This document shows positions 11,883 to 22,519 of a DNA stretch of 64,000 nucleotides, one piece after another; position 1 is the stretch's first letter; every line of letters begins with the position of its first letter. The notes under the pieces are model-generated. The model was not told the DNA's origin, searched no databases, and saw nothing but the letters and a program-made list of their open reading frames with translations. The stretch lies in NCBI GenBank assembly GCA_903813345.2, contig CAIIXF020000002.1, forward strand, positions 13,784,150-13,848,149, in the 5' to 3' direction. A program made the position numbers and the translations under genes. This stretch comes from Owenia fusiformis (Eukaryota; Annelida; Polychaeta; Sabellida; Oweniidae).

Positions 11883-11931
11883 AGTGTATCCAAATAAGAC
11901 AGTGATATATGAATTTCTTAATTCCTTTCAG
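11883..11931 (+). CDS. TMEM131: Alternative 5' extension of the next TMEM131 exon (in phase only with exon 6963)
   Basis: An additional acceptor TTTCTTAATTTCAG ends at 11882, 49 bp before the main acceptor. Used after the phase-2 donor at 7057, these 49 bases stay open (RVYPNKTVIYEFLNSFQ) and run into the conserved exon. Used after the phase-0 donor at 6271, they would shift the frame. Confidence 0.4.
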
Positions 11932-12040
11932 AGTGTGTCAGTTCAACCTCCAAATAGTGCTATTTCTATATGGTTTGAGCAGCATACCATTATAACAGGC
12001 AAATACAAGTGGTTCCCAATAGCTGAGATTACATTCAAAG
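11932..12040 (+). CDS. TMEM131: TMEM131 exon (PPN...AITF strand region)
   Basis: The exon is 109 bp from the acceptor TTCCTTTCAG to GTAGGA, entering in phase 0 and leaving in phase 1. It reads SVSVQPPNSAISIWFEQ, then TGKYKWFPIAEITFK. This aligns directly with the family sequence following the LHLLN strand of the preceding exon, so direct splicing 6271 to 11932 is the conserved form. Another acceptor 49 bp upstream is described separately. Confidence 0.88.
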
Positions 12041-12996
12041 GTAGGAGTAACATTTGAACATATGGGCAAGCATGAGTGCACATGTACTTGAAAATAATAA
12101 TGGTTGAAGTATACATGTACTTTGGTCTCCCTGACTGGAAAATGCGTGACACTCACACCACATGAATTTTGGCTGGGCTATGCTGATATATCTTGCACTG
12201 CGCATCAGTCAACAGGGCCACCCATTAGACTTATTTTACAAAAAATTTTGATTGAAAAAAATTAAAATGTGAAAGTTTTTATTATTCTGAAATGTCAGCC
12301 CGCTATGTAAATATAGAATTGTCTGCAATTATCTTTTCTGCACTACATGGTCTTCAATATACTTTGTATTCTGATTAAAAGCAGATTAATTTGCAGAGAA
12401 ATCCAAGTTGTTTTTGTTTTTATCTCAGGGTGAACATGATTGAACATTTTATGGGAATTTCTTCAATAATAAATTAGTTGAATTGAAGAAATATGTGTTT
12501 ACATACTAACAATTTGTATATATACAAAATAAAGATACAAAATAAAGATTAAATTAAACATTGAATTAAATTAAACATGATGTTGATCCATCTCTGAGGC
12601 AGAAGAAGGTAAATTAGACTAAGCTACTTATAATACATGTGAAGACAATTATGAAGTAAGTCTAGTGTACATGTACTAAAATGTGATTTTATGTTAATAT
12701 ATAACTATGGATCAAAATGATTGTTATGAACGTGACATCGCAAAGCAGCATCAATTTTTTCAGCCTGCTTTGTTCTCACCACTCTTGAATAATGATGCCA
12801 CTATCCATCAATTTTCATTCAAACTTTTCCACCATTTACTTTTGAAAAGTTAGGGAGAATACTGATGTAGCTGAATATCTAAGTGTTTCAATCTTGATTT
12901 GAATGATTTGTGCAGCTGTCAAATTTAGATCAAGAGAAGTGTCTTTAAATTTTATATGAATAGAACAATAACGTCATTTCAAAGGGCAATATTAAG
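12041..12996. other. Intron, nothing recognised
   Basis: AT-rich sequence with no assigned repeat, apart from a short ACAAAATAAAGAT duplication near 12525-12550. Confidence 0.4.
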
Positions 12997-13149
12997 CAAA
13001 TATTTCATTCTATGGAGGGCAATACCTGTTCATCTTTCAATGATTTTTGCAGCATGTATTGCCCGTAGCCCGAAGGGCGAGGATAATACATGCTGCAAAA
13101 ATCATTGAAAGATGAACAGGTATTGCCCGAACATAGAATGAAATATTTG
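12997..13149. repeat. Long near-perfect hairpin K2 (about 70-bp arms)
   Basis: CAAATATTTCATTCTATG through GCAGCATGTATT pairs with the downstream arm around a TAGCCCGAAGGGCGA tip. Much of the stem differs from K1 but both sides have changed together. It is followed by TTTATTATATCATTGCTAG. Confidence 0.85.
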
Positions 13150-13826
13150 TTTTATTATATCATTGCTAGACATTCGCTACAATCAATAAATGCATTCCAA
13201 AGAAAGAAATAATATTTGTTTTAACCTGTGTCTCCTTTTCCCAATGATTTCAAATGCTTTCTCATATATAGCAACATAAGCTGTCTTTGATCTGGTGAAT
13301 TCAGAGTCGTTGATGATATTTATATCATTGCGTAGACTTTGTATGTGCCTATTGAGTCCATGGCGAATACTTTGCAGACTGGCACTCTTGTAATATTCCC
13401 CAATCCCCATCCTTCATTCGCAGTTAAGAAAAAATCGGCTCTAAAATTCCATCCAGAACGACTTTATCGATAGATTTAACGTCTATTTCGATATCTTTTT
13501 CGTCCATATAACACTTGAAAATGTTCCAAGACTTTTCCGTTGATTAAATGTTGTTTTTAGAATGCACATCCCTCAAGATGTCGTTCTTTTCATCGGAATT
13601 CAGACTTTTAAATCTTTTTCCGTCTGCCATTTTAATGCACGTCACAACTGTACTGGACGAAACGGGATGATTCAGAATTCCCGGGCGGGCAATACGCCGG
13701 GCAATACGTCTTTTATAATTCAAAAATTAAGGGAGCTGTGAAATACGCTTTGGTATTTTTGATCACATGGTACTGAATCAGCCAATCAAAGGACAAAAAT
13801 TCTAGCAATGATATAATAAAGTAAAA
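13150..13826. mobile_element. Inverted-repeat element adjoining hairpin K2
   Basis: TTTATTATATCATTGCTAG at 13151-13170 is mirrored by CTAGCAATGATATAATAAA at about 13802-13820, giving ~19-bp inverted ends around a 630-bp interior. No coding domain was recognised. Confidence 0.6.
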
Positions 13827-14075
13827 TATTGGTCCAATATTTCACTATATTGCCCGCAGAAATGACGTTATTAGTAGTATTACATACCTAGCGAAGCATT
13901 TGTATGGAAGTCAATGGGAAAGTTAGCGAGCTATATCCACCGATATTGCCCAATTACCCCGATATAGCCCGCTTACCTCGTTTTGATATTAGATTTCTTT
14001 AATAACCATGATAATATCATGACGTCACGTCATTGATACAAAGTAACCATGGGAACAAAGGCATGTAATACATCA

Positions 14076-14187
14076 GTTATGTCACTATGACGTTAAATAT
14101 GCCTTCGTTCTTGCCCAAATATAGAGCCTTCCAAGGTCGGCCTATATTTGGAGAACTCAGGCATATTTCACGTCATAGTGACATAAC
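14076..14187. repeat. Hairpin K4 (about 45-bp arms)
   Basis: GTTATGTCACTATGACG pairs with CGTCATAGTGACATAAC, and AATATGCCT...CAAATATAG with CTATATTTG...AGGCATATT. The tip is CCTTCCAAGG. A further long snap-back with a different stem sequence. Confidence 0.75.
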
Positions 14188-14484
14188 CTCTAATAATTTC
14201 CACCGTTAATGACCAGGACTGAACCCGAAAGAAAATCTTACGCACTTAACAATATCTTATTTCCCAGGGAAAAGTGCAATATGGACCACCACTACGAGGT
14301 CACATATTGCTCAGGTCGATATAGTAAAATGAATGCCTTCTAAACTAGCACTAAAACCCCTAGAACTGGCCCGGCAAGGTGGTAATAATGTGTAATATTT
14401 GCATGACATTAACAATTGGACACTCATATTCCTGTCAAATGTGCAGGAAAGTCTTCATTTGAATTTTTCTCCTTTTATTTACAG

Positions 14485-14590
14485 CTTCAAAGGTTAAAAG
14501 TAAACGCCAGTGGACAGGCAACATCATCATCAAAGCTGATAATGGGGAATATAAACTAACAATACCTTATAGAGCAGTAGTTTTACGGGG
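14485..14590 (+). CDS. TMEM131: TMEM131 exon (KxxxxWTGNIIIKA region)
   Basis: The exon is 106 bp between TTACAG and GTATTT, entering in phase 1 and leaving in phase 2. It reads ASKVKSKRQWTGNIIIKADN, then YKLTIPYRAVVLRG, matching the end of an ASH/PapD-like domain (FSGKITVKA...IPYQAEVLDG in the family). The GTATTT donor is weak but it is the only site that keeps phase with the next exon. Confidence 0.88.
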
Positions 14591-14825
14591 GTATTTACCT
14601 TAGTCATGTTCATTATTGAAATATATTTAAGTTTTTGTGTCATCATGTAATTGCTGTTAATGTACTCTTCCAAGTGGTGACATTTTGTGTTCTACTTTGA
14701 CACTAATATTTTATAAATGTTTTTAAATTGGTACAATATAATAAATCAGATTTACTTAGTAAGGCCAGCTTAAGATGGCTTGTTATGATTTTTACGAGTG
14801 ATAATACCAAGATAAAAAGTTTGTA

Positions 14826-15957
14826 GTAAAACTGATTGGAGTAATTGATTAATTTTCAATATTGATTTTTAAGCAAAAAAATGAAATTGGTTGCCTTGGT
14901 TGCTTTGCATTCTACAGACATTTTTTCTATTTGGCTTGAGTAATTTAGTTTAATAAAGACACATCTTATGAATACAACTATGCCTTTCAATGAGGAGTCC
15001 AAAGCTATTACAAAATGCAAAATGTCTGACAATTATGTTCTCTTACATTTGAACTCTGGGTTTTCTGTACAGTTAGGCTCTGAGTCTTCTTTATTATCCC
15101 ATGATGTATCCAAGTAAAAGCTCACACAGGAATACAAAAGTAGACTAAGCCCAACTGTACTGTATCATCTGTGCAGATATTTTTTGCATTTTTATGTCAC
15201 CACCAAAAAGTGGTGACATATTGTTATGGTCTCCATTTTTTGTGATGGCGGTTGGTGATCGGCGTCTGTAACAATTTCTTGCAACTTCCAATAAATTGAC
15301 AAATACTGTTTAGACTGAATTTAATTTTTTTCAAAATCATCGGGTACAAGTTTTCAGAAGTTCAATTCTGATTCTAGAATTAAGATTTGACCTTCGATGG
15401 CCTTTTCAAGGTCAAAAAAGTTTAATAAAGTTCTTTATTCAACTCGCATCAAATTGACCAATTTTTTTTTCAAAATCATTTACAAGTTCTCAAAAGTTCA
15501 AATCTTTATATAGATTTGACCTTCAATGACCTTTCAAGGGCAAAAAAGATTTAACCTTCAATTACCTTCTTAAGGTCTAAGATTTGACCTTTGATGGCCT
15601 TTTCAAGGTAAAAAAAACTTGATTCAAATTGACCATTTTTTCAAAATCATCTTCAGAGTTTTCAGAAATTCAAGTCTGACCTAAGTTTGAACTCATAATA
15701 TTGTGAGCAACTAGGTGGTGACATTTTGTCATGTTAATGCCTTGTGTAATAGCTGTTTAACTCCTAATTGAAAGGCAAAGTTGTAGTCATTAGATATATC
15801 GACATCAAACTAAGTAGTTACCAAAGACAAATAGAAAAATGTCTGTAAAATGCAAAGCAGAAATAAATAAGGCAACCAATTTCAACTTATGCTCAAAAAT
15901 GTATTCTGCTAAAATCAATATTGAAAATTAATTGATTACTCTAATTATTTTACTCTT
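14826..15957. mobile_element. Inverted-repeat element (arms ~180-200 bp) interrupted by family A copy A2
   Basis: 14826-15004 and 15752-15957 are imperfect reverse complements: TTAATTTTCAATATTGATTT, AAATTGGTTGCC and GCATT(C/T)TACAGACATTTTT on the left are each mirrored on the right. A2 occupies most of the loop, so A2 is younger. Confidence 0.65.
15194..15745 (+). mobile_element. Family A Helentron-like element A2
   Basis: The start is ATGTCACCACC with hairpin arm GTGGTGACAT; the end is GGTGGTGACAT, TTTTGTCATG and TTAATGCCTTG. Its body is a shorter, more diverged version of A1. Confidence 0.72.
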
Positions 15958-16427
15958 ATAGGCATATTCGCGATAAGAGTTCAGATGGTAATTTACATAA
16001 ATATCTCCCATGGTGCATCGCTTTGGAAAGGACAAATTTTCATTGGCCCCCCGAAATGCAACACTACATGAATGTTTAATAAAGCTGTAGTGCGGTATTG
16101 AAAATCGCATTCCTGTGTAATCCAATGGGAAATAACCCAGATGTAGACGAAGTTGTACCTCTCATGAGAGCTCTTCAAGCGTGAGGTAACTAAACTGAAC
16201 TAAACTAAAAGTTTATCGCATATTGGCTTATTGGACTGAGATTTTCATGCACATTCCTACCAAGAATTGTTACGGAAATGTTTCATACTCTCATAATTTG
16301 ACCAAACAAATGTACAAGAATTATCACTTGTAAAAAATCATAATAAGCCACCTTATGATCATAGGTTTCAACCATTGTATATCCAGGTAATGTGCCAAGT
16401 ATGATAATAGTATGATATGATTCATAG

Positions 16428-16584
16428 GTCATTGGAGTATGAAGAAAATAAAACCAAGTTCCACATAGATAAAGAGACATATGAGGACGAAGTGATTCGA
16501 GACATTACAGTAACAAACCATTTCAACTTTACCATAGCTGTCTATAATATATCTTTGCCAGAGACAGCAGCTCCTCATTTATCT
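16428..16584 (+). CDS. TMEM131: TMEM131 exon (TNHFNFTIAVYNISLPE region)
   Basis: The exon is 157 bp from the acceptor TTCATAG to GTAAGT, entering in phase 2 and leaving in phase 0. It reads SLEYEENKTKFHID, then RDITVTNHFNFTIAVYNI, then SLPETAAPHLS. This matches the family segment with IYLTNTFSFAI and LPEEA, the first strands of the next ASH/PapD-like unit. Three N-x-T/S sequons (NKT, NFT, NIS) fit a luminal domain. Confidence 0.9.
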
Positions 16585-17437
16585 GTAAGTAATCTGATAT
16601 TCACACATAGCTAGGCAAGGTGTGTCCAATTCCAGCCAATCCTAACTCAGAATTTCATATAACTGCACTGCATTATATAACCAACAATTCACCCAAGGTT
16701 ATTCGTGTAATAGCTGTCAAGGTGACAACTTGACTCTACAGATTAAATTGGTGCTAAGTTTCATTTAAAATATGTTCTTTATTGATTTCATATCTTTTAG
16801 GTGATTTTATAGAAAATATTTTACAATTTGTGAAAATAATTTAAGCCAAAGACTTTGTTGCATTCCACTCAGGTATTATTTCCTAAACTTCACATCTTGT
16901 GCAATGGTTGAAATAACATCTTTTCGAGGAATGATTCAGTCCACATTGCACTTCCAGTCCAAGGCTTAAAACCTTGACTAACCACATATTGAGTATCTTT
17001 GTTATTGCATCTCAATAAAATGAATTTTATACGAATAGAGTGAAGTCCTCTATCTTTCAATCTATCTGAATTATTTCACCACTTTGAAAATGGTGAGTTT
17101 TTCATTCCCAATCAAAGTAATGAATATTAATAATTCAGCACGACCCTCAAGGGCAGGGTAGGGGGTAAAATACAGGAATTAATTGTTAATTTACTGATCT
17201 TATGACTATTATCCGTACTTTAAAAATGGCAGGAATTTTAGTAAAGACTATAATATTATAGTCAAATCAAAGGTTTTAGAGCAGATACAAGTTACTGTAT
17301 GAATTTTCTCATTCTTGCTTCAAAAATGGCTACCTAAAGAAGACACTATATTTGTTTATCCTCTGATAAGTGCCCTTGATATTTTATAATGGCCACTCAA
17401 TTTTTATCAATGAGAATTCATCAATGTATGCCTTTTT
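16585..17437. other. Intron, nothing recognised
   Basis: No exon, RNA gene or repeat could be assigned. The last ~150 bp carry 'aaaaatggc' phrases typical of decayed family G or D bodies. Confidence 0.4.
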
Positions 17438-18323
17438 ATCGTACCTAACAAAAGGTACGATATTGTAGTCAGCTTGACGGGCGGGAGGGCGGGCGGGCGC
17501 CGTCTCACTTTTCAGCTTGTCTACAGGTTTCAAGGCAAACCATTTGAGGGATTCATCTGAAATTTTCAGGGATGTTTCTACATATCAAAGTCAAGAACTG
17601 ATTAGTTTTTGGGCATTCTGGGTAAATTTTAAGGTGGCCATTTTGGATTTTCCGTCCTAAAATCTTCACTTTCAAGACTTGTCTACAGGTTTTCAGCCAA
17701 ACCATTTGAGGGATTCATCTGAAATTTTCAGGGATGTTTCTACTTATCAACGTCAAGAACTGATTAGTTTTTGGGCATTCTGGGTAAATTTTAAGGTGGC
17801 CATTTTGGATTTTCCGTCCTAAAATCTTTACTTCAAGACTTGTCTACAGGTTTCCAGCCAAACCTTTTGAGGGATTCATCTGAAATTTTCAGGGATGTTT
17901 CTACATATCAACATCAAGAACTGATTAGTTTTTGGGCATTCTGGGTAAATTTTAAGGTGGCCATTTTGGATTTTCTGTCCTAAAATCTTCACTTTCAAGA
18001 CTTGTCTACAGATTTTCAGCCAAACCATTTGAGGGATTCATCTGAAATTTTCAGGGATGTTTCTACATATCAACGTCAAGAACTGATTGGTTTTTGGGCA
18101 TTCTGGGTAAATGTTAAGGCTGCCATTTTAGATTTTCCGTCCTAAAATCTTGTCTATCGAGGCTTGTCTACAGGTTTCCAGCCAAACCATTCAAATTTTT
18201 ACATATGTTACACAGTGATAAGTTCTAGAGCTGATTAACTTTTCTGCGGCCATCTTGCTTTCTTGGTCAACAAGACCACAATGCTGTGTTTTAGGTACGA
18301 TATTGTTCACGTCGGTGCCTTGT
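17438..18323 (+). mobile_element. Family D Helentron-like element with ~160-bp tandem body
   Basis: The 5' hairpin is TCGTACCT-AACAAA-AGGTACGA (17439-17460). The body holds about 4.5 units of ~157 bp (GGGATTCATCTGAAATTTTC...GGCCATTTTGGATTTTCC). The 3' end repeats the arm AGGTACGA (18293-18300) followed by TATTGTTCAC and GGTGCCTTG. Body units are homologous to those of family E although the ends differ. Confidence 0.72.
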
Positions 18324-18399
18324 TATGTGAAAATTTAGGGTTTTTACAATTATGGTATCATTTTTTCAGATTCACATCTTGATTAATTCGAAATGGCTG

Positions 18400-19281
18400 T
18401 CTAATGTGGTAATTCACTATAATTTAGAGATCTCCCACGAAACCAATTTCGAGGAGGATATAGAGGCATTGCTCAAGAAGATATTTTCAAGATGGCCACA
18501 GAATTTCAAAATGGCCACCATTTTTCGTGAAAAACATAATCTTTGACAACTCATCATCTACTATTGGATGAAATCAGTTCAAATTTAATATGCTGATGCC
18601 TGGCGACCAAACTAGCTCTGATCAAGAAGAGATTCCCAAGATGGCACCTGAATTTCAGAATGGCCGCCATTTTTGATAAAATAATGTAATCGTTGATAAC
18701 TCAAATTCCAATCAATGGATTTGGTTCAGATTTTATATGTTGATGCCAAGGGACAATGGAGCTCTGTTAAAGAAATTTTCAAGATGGCTACTGAATTTCA
18801 AAATTCAAAAATTTTTCATAAAAAAGTAATGTTTGAGAACTCAAATAATATTTTTCTGATATGGTTACAATTTATATGCAGATGCCTAGAGACAAACAAG
18901 CTCTGCTCAAGAAGGAATTTTCAAGATGGCAAGTGAACTTGAAAATGCCTGCCATTTTTCGTCAAAAAACATAATCTTTGATAACTCAAATACCAGTTGA
19001 GGCATTTGGTTAAAATTTTTTATGCTGATGGCCTAGGACAAAGGAACTCTGCTTGAGAAGAAATTTTCAAGATGATCACAATTTATCAAAAAGACTGCCA
19101 TTTGTTGTTAAAAATGTAATCTTTGGTAATTCAAATACCAGTCGATGGATTTGTTTCAAATTTCATATGCTGATTCCTTGGGACAACAGAGCTCAGTTCT
19201 AGAAGAAAATTTCAAGATGACCGCTATTCATCAAAATGTGTTTTGTTTGGTTGGATTTGCTACCTCGTGTTTTTTTTCTAG
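18400..19281 (+). repeat. Family G copy, 5'-truncated
   Basis: Repeated phrases ('ACTCAAATACCAGTTGA', 'TTTTCAAGATGGC') precede the end GGATTTGCTACC...TTCTAG at 19278-19281, followed by T. The 5' ATCCC hairpin is missing. Confidence 0.6.
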
Positions 19282-19545
19282 TTAGTTACCTTATCCTACA
19301 TAAGATCACAAATATTGTATTGTCTTTATGATTTGTGCCTATGAAACTCCAAAATCGCCACCAAAATACTAAAATTGTTGGAAATTCTGCAATACCTCCA
19401 ATGTGTCTTATTATTTGCAAGTAAGCATAGAGATGTATGTTAAAATTATATATGCTCTGTTCAAGAAAAACTTCTCAAGATGGCCACTAATTATCAAAAT
19501 GTTTGTTCGATTTGCTACTCTGTGAAGTTGCTGTATTTCAGTCCT
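19282..19545 (+). repeat. Second, short family G 3' end directly downstream
   Basis: The segment ends GTTCGATTTGCTACTCTGTG and AAGTTGCTG, a second family G terminus 260 bp after the previous CTAG end. Confidence 0.5.
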
Positions 19546-20311
19546 GTATAGGCATTAGTATTATTAGGAGGCCGCAACGAGGGGCCTCCTATTAATTTTT
19601 TAGATATTATCCTTTATTTATATACATGTATTCTTTATTTATTCTTCCTAACACCTTTCTCCTAACCCAACTACCTTTTAACTATCTCCTACACACTAGG
19701 GTGTTCCAGAATATGGCTTTTTTTGCTAGCAAGATGCAGTTCAGCCCAGATGGGCTCTTGATAGTAAAGTTTAAGCTGAAAAAATTTCGGTTCCTAAAAT
19801 CGACGTTTGACCCCCCCCCCCCTACCGATGTTTTTGCGAAAACTGGTAAAAAACGGCAAAAAATGTCATTTTCTAGCCTTACAAGGTAAAATATGAAGGA
19901 TGGATGTCAGAAACCTTGTCAAAATCATTAGGTTATGGTCATTATGTATTATCATACAGTTGAAAACATAGTATACCTTGTTCATTAATTATTTAACCCT
20001 TTTCCTCCTAATATTTGAGCGAAAATCGCAAATATATCACATTTTGAAACAAACTATTTGCTTTTTTACTGTTATTCATATGGTAGCTTATCTCTAACTA
20101 CTAAACACCATCAAACTGGTAATACTGATGGTAATAACAATTAGATAACAATTAGATAAATGGTACTGCAAGGGTTAAGCACTGTAAACCATATTTTAGA
20201 GTCCTGGTTATAAGGTGATCATGCATTCATTTAGACAATGGTTTACACTGAATTAGTTCCACCCATGTACTCATAAATGATCTAACATGTTATAATAACA
20301 ATGTCTAATGT

Positions 20312-20680
20312 CTACAGATTATTCTGCATTTTATTTTTTAGGAATGCAGGGATCTTGGCCCTATGAGAGGGGGAAACCAGAATCATTCTAGCCCTCACAG
20401 TGCCATCACGGGCAGCATTGGCGTAGTCTTGTATGTCTTTTACGCTCCTCTCTGCAGCGTCATTAACCACATACAGATTATGCACAATAGCTGCTAATGT
20501 AATATATCCTTGATGTGTAGCCCACTGGTTGATGGGTAGATCGAGCCAAGTTGTATCCCCATTTGTAAGATCAAATAACAACCAAGATCTTGGCCCTAAA
20601 AAGTCAATAAGTTCTTGGTTGGGCTGAATGAGTATATCAGTGTGGAAATCTGGCTTCCCACTCATACAGATTATGCACAA
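20312..20680 (-). pseudogene. C-terminal fragment of an unidentified transposon protein (left arm)
   Basis: The 122-codon open frame includes LLFDLTNGDTTWLDLPINQW, HNLYVVNDAAERSV and a basic end (SHRAKIPAF). The VNDAAER motif recurs, from memory, in uncharacterised invertebrate mobile-element proteins; I cannot name the superfamily. It ends about 600 bp before the transposon terminus. The frame opens in the palindrome centre, so its N-terminal part is missing. The near-identical right-arm copy shows this is duplicated coding sequence and not a chance ORF. Confidence 0.6.
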
Positions 20681-20737
20681 TAGCTGCTAATGTAATATAT
20701 CCTTGATGTGTAGCCCACTGGTTGACCAAGATCTTGG

Positions 20738-21007
20738 TTGTTATTTGATCTTACAAATGGGGATACAACTTGGCTCAATCTACCCATCAACCAGTGGGCT
20801 ACACATCAAGGATATATTACATTAGCAGCTATTGTGCATAATCTGTATGTGGTTAATGACGCTGCAGAGAGGAGCGTAAAAGACATACAAGACTACGCCA
20901 ATGCTGCCCGTGATGGCACTGTGAGGGCTAGAATGATTCTGGTTTCCTCCTCTCATAGGGCCAAGATCCCTGCATTCCTAAAAAATGAAATGCAGAATAA
21001 TCTGTAG
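20738..21007 (+). pseudogene. Same transposon protein fragment, right arm
   Basis: The 89-codon frame is almost identical to residues 34-122 of the left-arm copy, with D-to-N, P-to-S and K-to-E differences. It reads towards the right end. It lacks the upstream residues found in the left arm, so the palindrome's centre is asymmetric. Confidence 0.6.
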
Positions 21008-21615
21008 ACATTAGACATTGTTATTATAACATGTTAGATCATTTATGAGTACATGGGTGGAACTAATTCAGTGTAAACCATTATCTAAATGAATGCATGA
21101 TCACCTTATAACCAGGACTCTAAAATATGGTTTACAGTGCTTAACCCTTGCAGTACCATTTATCTATTTGTTATTACCATCAGTATTACCAGTTTGATGG
21201 TGTTTAGTAGTTAGAGATAAGCTACCATATGAATAACAGTAAAAGAGCAAATAGTTTGTTTCAAAATGTGATATATTTGCGATTTTCGCTCAAATATTAG
21301 TAGGAAAAGGGTTAAATAATTAATGAACAAGGTATACTATGTTTTCAACTGTATGATAATACATAATGACCATAACCTAATGATTTTGACAAGGTTTCTG
21401 ACATCCATCCTTCATATTTTACCTTGTAAGGCTAGAAAATGACGTTTTTTGCCGTTTTTTACCAGTTTTCGCAAAAACGTCGGTAGGGGGGGGGGTGGGG
21501 GGTCAAACGTCGATTTTAGGAACCGAAATTTTTTCAGCTTAAACTTTACTATCAAGAGCCCATCTGGGCTGAACTGCATCTTGCTAGCAAAAAAAAGCCA
21601 TATTCTGGAACACCC

Positions 21616-22519
21616 TACTACACACACCTTCCAGGAACCTTGGCTGAACTTGGCGGGAAAGAAACTTTTATCTTGGTCAAAGGTCAAAATCTAGGTCAAA
21701 TCAAATTTTTTTAAGTTTCTCGAATCCTGACACTACACTTTATTATTTTTTGCCTGAATTTTTTCCATACAGATAGATATTAGTGTTCTATTAGTGTTAG
21801 CCTTTTGCCATCTACACAAATTTTGACTATATTTTGGGATATTGAAGGTCAACAAAAGGTCAAAAAGGTTTTGTATCAACTTGTTCCGAATTGACCAAAT
21901 TATTTTTTGAAAATCATCTACAAGTTCTCAGAAACTCAAATTTGACCTTACTTTTGACCTTTGGTTTACCTCCAGTGACCTTCGAAAGGTCAAAAAGTTG
22001 ATTTTTCAAATTGACTTTCTTGATTCAAATTTGGGTAAAGTAAATCACAAAAGACCTACAAAGGTCTTAAAAAGTTAGATTGGCAAGGTCAAAGATCAAG
22101 GTAATCTAAATCACAAATTGTGTTTTCTAAGTTTCTAAAAATTGATCACTACAAATCAATATTTTTGAATCGAAGTTAGGATATATATTCCTCTAAAGGT
22201 TCTACACATATTTGCAATTGACTATTTATTAAAACTTTGCACCAGTTTTGAGATATTTGAACTCAAAAACAGAAAAAGGTCCAATTTCTAAAATTTTCTA
22301 GACCAAAATTTCAACCTGCTCTAAATTGACGAAACATTTTTTTAAAGATCATCTACAAGTGCTCAGGAACTCAAATCTGACCTTACTTTGGAACTTTGAC
22401 CTTTGGTTAACCTTCAAAAGTTCAAAAAGTTGATTTTTCAAAATTGATTTTCTTGATTCTTTAGGTATGTTTAATCACAAAAGACCTACTGAGGTATAAA
22501 AAAGTAAAATTTGCAAGGT
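21616..22519 (+). repeat. Family H interior: GGTCAAAGGTCA-type arrays
   Basis: The stretch contains reiterated TTGACCTTTGG, CATCTACAAGTTCTCAG and 'reacts with' AGTGTTAGCCTTTTGCC phrases. The TGACACTACACTTTA block and the AGCCTTTTGCC block also occur in the family J bodies, although H and J have different ends. Confidence 0.6.

Larger units (their letters stand above)
19699..21615. mobile_element. Palindromic (foldback) DNA transposon with TA target duplication
   Basis: GGGTGTTCCAGAATATGGC starts the left arm and its reverse complement ends the right arm; the arms stay complementary for about 900 bp to a centre near 20726-20736. TA flanks both sides, and removing the element restores a continuous CACACTACTACACAC. 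Each arm carries the same coding fragment, reading outwards from the centre. The structure is therefore an inverted dimer of the 3' end of one transposon. Confidence 0.85.
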
